A stretch of DNA of 64,000 nucleotides, from the NCBI GenBank assembly GCA_024405855.1, contig JAKSNZ010000001.1, forward strand, positions 1 through 64,000. Reading direction: 5' to 3'. Each line of letters starts with the position of its first letter. Within the stretch, counting starts at the first letter, position 1. This DNA comes from Paludibacteraceae bacterium. Lineage in GTDB: Bacteria > Bacteroidota > Bacteroidia > Bacteroidales > Paludibacteraceae. This document shows, in pieces, positions 59,677 through 64,000 of this stretch. The notes under the pieces are model-generated. The model saw only the letters and a list, made by a program, of their open reading frames with translations. It ran no database searches and was not told the DNA's origin. The position numbers and the translations under genes are program-made.

Positions 59677-61893
59677 TTAATAACTGTTTTTTACACATCT
59701 GACAGGGCGTCCATAATATTTTTCATTGTTTGTACGCTCCAAAATATCAGTGGTGTAAAAAGTGAACCAGTCGTATGCGGCCTCAAAATTACCAGACATA
59801 GGAGTTGAGGTCCAGAAAGAACCGTTGGCTCCAAGATAACTCATTAGGTTACCCACTGAAAAACCTGCAGGCAACATAGTAAAGTTGTATTCATCAGTGC
59901 CAGCCATATAATCCCGTCCCTTTTTATACCAACCGTCTTTTGACTTTAATTTTTTACCTGCAACATAAGACCCACCTATAGTATTGCATAAAGTATTAAC
60001 TTCATTTGTAGTAGGAACATGCCAACCGTTTGGACATATACCCTGTCTGCTGTCTGCAAAAGGTGTTGTTTGATTCAGTGCATCATCTGCACTTGGCAAA
60101 GCCACAGCACCTGCCCAACTGTACAGATACCCTAATTTTTGTCTGTGTGCGGAAGTCAAATCGTCATCATACTCAGAAGTGCTGTTTTTAGGGTCAAAAT
60201 AGTATGGACCAAAATCTTCAGCATATCTGGTGGCTGGCATTAAATAGTATCCTGCAAGTTCACTTTCAGTATCAAAAGTCTTGCACTTCAGGTTCTCTGC
60301 CATCCAACACTGCTCACCTATTTTTACGGCAGGGTATGAGTGCCCTTCACAGTCAGTGAGTGTGGCAGGACAATTCTCCTCATTCTTTGAATAAAGTATG
60401 TAACTTGTTGTGGTTGCAGGAGACAGAGTTAAGGTTTCACCTGTGCCTATTATGTTTCTGTCAGCATCAAGCCATGTATATTTGTTTCCGCCCGATGCGT
60501 ACAAAGTTGTGCTTTCTCCTGAACAGATGTCAAGTTTGCCGTCAACATGTAAATCAAGACCATCTTGAACAGTAAGATTAAGAGTTACAATGCTGTCACA
60601 ACCAAGTGCGGTTTTGAAAGTCTTTTTATATGTGCCTGCCTTGGAAACGGAAAATCCGTTTAGTTCATAAGATTCCCCGTTACATATTGCTGCGTTCAGA
60701 AAGAACTCCTTATAAGGTAACACCTTCAAACTTAACTCTACGGTGCTGTCACAGCCTGCCGCTGATGAAAGATGCAGATAGTGCTTGCCTTGAGTGTTTA
60801 CATTAAATCCGTTTTTTGTGTATCGCTCACAGGCATAAATTGAATCTGAAAGGTATGTGAACATAGGTTCTTGAACCGTCAGACTTAACACTACAATGGA
60901 ATCCTTACCCGTAGGTCCTACAAGAGTTTGCCTATAAACACCTGGTTCACTTACATCAAAACCATGTTTTTTATATCGCTCGCCTTTACATATTATATCT
61001 TCAATAAATGTCTGAGGTGTCTCAACTCCTTCTCCTGCCGATATGGTATAATCACAAACATCTCCTGCATAACCGTCAATCATAAGATAGTAGCGTTGTC
61101 CAGGGGTAAGTCCTGTAGCGGTAACTACACCATTAGTTTCAATGGCAGGGTTCCAACAATTTGAATAAGGAATAAAATAGTTGCAGTCTGTTGTCTCATA
61201 AATCCTCATTTGCACTCCAATTCCATTCTTACAGTTTTTTACAAATATATTCAGACTTGCTTTTTCAGCCGATGCCACAAACTGAATCCAAGAGTTGTTC
61301 TCTATAGAACCGCAAAATTCATTTTGCAGATTTCCCGGAGTCTCTGCACTGTAATCAGAACTTGTATTGCCGCAATAACCGTTGGGAGTCTGTATCAGTG
61401 TGGCTTCTGAACAATGGTTTGCGGCTATTGTGGAGGTTGTGCATTTTGGATATTCAATTTTCTCCATCTCCTGAAGGCATACTCCTACAGAATTCTCTTC
61501 CACCAAACCTATTCTTATGAATAAGGTTGTACCCGGAGTAACTTCTGTAATTTCCAACACTTCAGGCAATCTGCCGTTATTTGAACATTTTATTGGATTT
61601 AGAGCATTGCAAGAGCCTGAATATACAGCCATAAATCCGTCAATGTAGTGTCCGTCAGTGCCAATTGACAATCTGCCCGATTTTGGCATCTGCGTCTCTA
61701 ACCAAACCTCATTATATCTTAACGCACACCAACCGCAATCCCTGTCACTCACTGTTCCCACACCTGTACTTAGACTGTACTTTTTGTAGTTGCATTCTGA
61801 CTCTGCCTTTACCTTTATGGCAGATTCACACCCCGATGCCAATATTTGCAGCGGAATAATAAATAAAGACAATATGAACGCTATTCTTTTCAC
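59677..61893 (-). CDS. Secreted repeat protein with C-terminal FISUMP domain
   Basis: The protein has 738 aa with signal peptide (LQILAS). Two N-terminal beta-sandwich domains rich in Cys (about 20-145 and 155-290) are followed by three repeats of about 70 residues with the signature GCDSTVELSLKV (295-500), an Ig-like segment (GGNKYTWLDADRNIIG), and a complete FISUMP domain (about 515-738; VKIGEQCWMAENLKC, GICPNGWHVPTTNEV, GRPVRCVKN). It has no sorting domain. Its start overlaps the stop of the T9SS type B gene by 4 bp, and the two share the GCDST repeat, so they probably form one surface unit. Confidence 0.88.
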   Translation of the reverse strand: MKRIAFILSLFIIPLQILASGCESAIKVKAESECNYKKYSLSTGVGTVSDRDCGWCALRYNEVWLETQMPKSGRLSIGTDGHYIDGFMAVYSGSCNALNPIKCSNNGRLPEVLEITEVTPGTTLFIRIGLVEENSVGVCLQEMEKIEYPKCTTSTIAANHCSEATLIQTPNGYCGNTSSDYSAETPGNLQNEFCGSIENNSWIQFVASAEKASLNIFVKNCKNGIGVQMRIYETTDCNYFIPYSNCWNPAIETNGVVTATGLTPGQRYYLMIDGYAGDVCDYTISAGEGVETPQTFIEDIICKGERYKKHGFDVSEPGVYRQTLVGPTGKDSIVVLSLTVQEPMFTYLSDSIYACERYTKNGFNVNTQGKHYLHLSSAAGCDSTVELSLKVLPYKEFFLNAAICNGESYELNGFSVSKAGTYKKTFKTALGCDSIVTLNLTVQDGLDLHVDGKLDICSGESTTLYASGGNKYTWLDADRNIIGTGETLTLSPATTTSYILYSKNEENCPATLTDCEGHSYPAVKIGEQCWMAENLKCKTFDTESELAGYYLMPATRYAEDFGPYYFDPKNSTSEYDDDLTSAHRQKLGYLYSWAGAVALPSADDALNQTTPFADSRQGICPNGWHVPTTNEVNTLCNTIGGSYVAGKKLKSKDGWYKKGRDYMAGTDEYNFTMLPAGFSVGNLMSYLGANGSFWTSTPMSGNFEAAYDWFTFYTTDILERTNNEKYYGRPVRCVKNSY

Positions 61894-63200
61894 TGATGCT
61901 TGCCTCTTTTCAAAATGAAATGCCCTGAATGTTTTATACCCGTATCAGCCATACGTATCACATACCAATAGTCATCGCTTGGCAAAGGATGTCCATTATA
62001 TAATCCGTCCCAACTGTTGACATCATCTTTATAAAATGCCACCCGTCTGTTGTATCTGTCAAAAATCTCAACTGTAGAACCAGGATAACATTCAAGGTTT
62101 TTAATGACCCAAGTGTCATTTAATCCGTCTCCGTCAGGGGTAAAGAACGGCGGTATTACAATCTCATATTTTAATGCCACTGTCAAATGATGAATGCTGT
62201 CACATCCGTTTACTGTCTTAAGTGAGTCATAGTACTCTCCGGCATCAGAAATCTCCCTCCCATGCCACATAAATGAAGTACCTTGATTTACATACCTGTA
62301 TTCTTCAATAAAGTAGTCTGGGTCATAACTTAAGTGCAAGACATATACGCTGTCCATCTTATATATGCTCTTGTATCTTGCCTCATAATCACCCTCATTT
62401 TTGTAGTACTTGTTTTGCCAAAATAGGCTGTCTCCCCTGCAAATTGACTTGTTCTCTTCAAAAAGATAGTCATGATATACCAATAAGGATAGCGTTACCG
62501 TACTGTCACAACCTTGCACTGTCTTAAGGTTTTGCACGGCTATAGTATCAGAGTAGGTGTAGAGGTCAAAATTGTATTTGGTGTAATGAACACCTCTTTG
62601 TACGGTGTCTGCTAAAGATGTGGTCTCAGGATAACAGGCGGTAAGGAATAACTGTACATGGCTTGGACATCCCTGTTTCATCTCTTCCCTTTGCAAAACA
62701 GTGTCTTTTTTTGCATAAATGTCAGTAAAACCTCTACCGTTATACCCTTCATTAACGCAAAATTTGTCAAAAAGGGTGGTGGTTGCATTTGAAATGACAT
62801 CCAAATGTAAGGTTACGGTACTGTCACAACCGCATGTTGTCTGTTTGTTTTGGGTGTATATGCCGCCTTTTGACTCACTGAAACCGTATTTTGTAAATGT
62901 GGAGCCCTCACAGATTGATTCAAACAGATTTGTCTGCTTTTGCTCACAAACCGTCAGGTGTAGGGTATAGGTATTGCAATCCTCCTCTCTATGGCAAATT
63001 GTATCTTTTTGAAGGTTTTTTATGTCAAATCCGTATTTTGAGTAGTCAGAACCTTTACATACGGCATCGGTGTAATTTTCAGTAATTGACTGCGTTACAT
63101 TTATTGTAAAACTGTACTCTGATTCACATGTAATTGCAAAAGCATACATAGATGCAATCAGTATGGACAATATTACTAATATTTTGCGTAAAAATTCCAT
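61890..63200 (-). CDS. T9SS type B sorting-domain protein with GCDST repeats
   Basis: The protein has 436 aa with signal peptide (ASMYAFA). About five or six repeats of 55-70 residues (C-x-G-x-x-Y-x-K-Y-G-F, then GCDSTVTLxLxV; degenerate in places) cover residues 30-345. A type B C-terminal domain follows: FFTPDGDGLNDTW, ECYPGSTVEIFDRYNRR, SWDGLYNGHPLPSDDYWY, HSGHFILKRGKHQ. It is exported by the type IX system and attached to the surface. It precedes the FISUMP repeat protein in one transcript. The -7 box lies only 7 bp before the ATG. Confidence 0.92.
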   Translation of the reverse strand: MEFLRKILVILSILIASMYAFAITCESEYSFTINVTQSITENYTDAVCKGSDYSKYGFDIKNLQKDTICHREEDCNTYTLHLTVCEQKQTNLFESICEGSTFTKYGFSESKGGIYTQNKQTTCGCDSTVTLHLDVISNATTTLFDKFCVNEGYNGRGFTDIYAKKDTVLQREEMKQGCPSHVQLFLTACYPETTSLADTVQRGVHYTKYNFDLYTYSDTIAVQNLKTVQGCDSTVTLSLLVYHDYLFEENKSICRGDSLFWQNKYYKNEGDYEARYKSIYKMDSVYVLHLSYDPDYFIEEYRYVNQGTSFMWHGREISDAGEYYDSLKTVNGCDSIHHLTVALKYEIVIPPFFTPDGDGLNDTWVIKNLECYPGSTVEIFDRYNRRVAFYKDDVNSWDGLYNGHPLPSDDYWYVIRMADTGIKHSGHFILKRGKHQ

Positions 63201-63207
63201 TAGCGTA

Positions 63208-63215
63208 CAAAGTTA
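63208..63215 (-). promoter_or_regulatory. -7 box of the second T9SS unit
   Basis: Minus-strand TAACTTTG, 7 bp before the ATG at 63200; implies an almost leaderless mRNA or a start further inside. Confidence 0.5.
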
Positions 63216-63264
63216 ATTATTTTTTTTGTATCTTTACACCCCGAAACATAAAACTAAAAAAATT

Positions 63265-64000
63265 ATGACTAATAAAAGTGCGTTGCAAATTGCAAGGGCT
63301 GCATATCAGCCTAAGCTTCCAAAGGCATTGAAAGGTGCCGTTGCCATTAAAGAGGGTGAGGCTACAGAGTCTGTAGCAGACCAAGTGGAAATCAAAAAAT
63401 TATTCCCTAATACATACGGAATGCCTGTAGTAACATTTGAGAAGACAATAAGTCTTAAATCAAAACCTGCAATGAACGTGGGTGTTATTCTTTCAGGTGG
63501 TCAGGCTCCTGGCGGTCACAATGTTATTTCAGGTTTGTTTGATGGTCTTAAGGCTTTGAACAAGAACAACAAACTTTACGGTTTTCTTGGTGGTCCAAGC
63601 GGACTTATAGAGCATAAATACATTGAACTTACATCAGATATTATTGACGATTACCGTAATACAGGCGGTTTTGACATTATTGGTTCAGGCAGAACAAAAC
63701 TTGAAAAACAAGACCAGTTTGACAGCGGTATTGAGATTTGTAACCAATTGGGAATCAAGGCTCTTGTTATTATAGGCGGCGATGACTCAAACACAAACGC
63801 ATGCGTGCTTGCTGAGTACTACTTGCAGAAACAGTGTGGTATTCAAGTGATAGGTTGCCCTAAGACTATTGACGGAGACCTTAAGAACAGCCAGATTGAG
63901 ACATCGTTTGGTTTTGATACAGCATGTAAGGTTTATTCAGAGGTTATTGGTAACATTATGCGTGATGCCAACTCTGCAAAAAAATATTGGCACTTCATTA
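63265..64000 (+). CDS. Diphosphate-fructose-6-phosphate 1-phosphotransferase (3' end beyond window)
   Basis: The first 245 residues are present. PPi-dependent phosphofructokinase uses pyrophosphate for the reversible F6P/F1,6BP step of glycolysis. Motifs are GVILSGGQAPGGHNVISG, GGPSGLIEHKY, IGGDDSNTNACVLAEYY (the GGDD Asp marks the PPi-using type) and GCPKTIDGDLKN (PKTIDGD catalytic motif). The N-terminal extension of about 70 residues fits the long PFP form. It is probably the main phosphofructokinase of an anaerobe saving ATP. Confidence 0.95.
   Translation, partial: MTNKSALQIARAAYQPKLPKALKGAVAIKEGEATESVADQVEIKKLFPNTYGMPVVTFEKTISLKSKPAMNVGVILSGGQAPGGHNVISGLFDGLKALNKNNKLYGFLGGPSGLIEHKYIELTSDIIDDYRNTGGFDIIGSGRTKLEKQDQFDSGIEICNQLGIKALVIIGGDDSNTNACVLAEYYLQKQCGIQVIGCPKTIDGDLKNSQIETSFGFDTACKVYSEVIGNIMRDANSAKKYWHFI

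Overview
The window is a piece of a Bacteroidales (Bacteroidota) chromosome, AT-rich, probably from a host- or gut-associated lineage. Evidence for this: promoters carry the Bacteroidota -7 box TAnnTTTG, in the best cases with TTTG or TTG about 20 bp upstream; there are two type IX secretion (T9SS) type B C-terminal sorting domains; the primary sigma factor is the short form without region 1.1; NusB is the long form; and several families are typical of the phylum (TamL-like Omp85, DUF5686, DUF4293, DUF4296, DUF3276, fimbrillin-like lipoproteins, FISUMP domains, PPi-dependent phosphofructokinase).

Layout. 1-4.9 kb: an operon-like run of secreted Ig/PKD-type proteins ending in a small T9SS type B protein. 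4.9-7.4 kb: rpoD, the RNase P RNA and an aminotransferase. 7.5-31.2 kb: housekeeping genes (hisCB, tRNA-Arg, tamL, trmH, lspA, dksA-like, ileS, fadD, nadE, an OmpA/TPR pair, galE, ruvX, def, coaE, yajC, nusB, ferredoxin). 31.3-34.4 kb: accessory cassette 1. 34.5-55 kb: purA, meaB, guaA, an envelope operon (DUF5686, thioredoxin-like, glycosyltransferase, flippase-like), a pullulanase-trpS pair, topB, recR, engB. 54.6-58.1 kb: a FISUMP protein, a decayed GNAT toxin-antitoxin pair and accessory cassette 2 on the minus strand. 58.1-63.2 kb: an SLC45-like MFS transporter and a second T9SS type B pair. The window ends inside a PPi-phosphofructokinase gene.

The most unusual content is the pair of accessory cassettes, 26 kb apart in inverted orientation. 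Each has, in order, a tiny Arg-rich leader ORF (MTRHRSRKRL...), a GC-rich hairpin, a 191-bp palindromic element that is base-for-base identical in both copies, a 42-45 aa peptide gene with a conserved N-terminal half and a variable C-terminal half, and fimbrillin-like lipoprotein gene(s) ending in a FISUMP-like domain or in 54-bp tandem repeats, followed by a related terminator hairpin. A third copy of the leader ORF overlaps the start of a separate FISUMP gene. None of this was found by database search; it was read from the sequence.

Other structure that ordinary genes do not explain: period-7 tandem repeats abutting start or stop codons at seven loci; a 180-bp cluster of stem-loops beside guaA; an 18-bp promoter palindrome shared by tamL and the DUF5686 gene; face-to-face overlapping promoters between recR and engB; and a shared C-terminal P-x-[VI]-[KD]-[WY] tail in the first secreted-protein operon.
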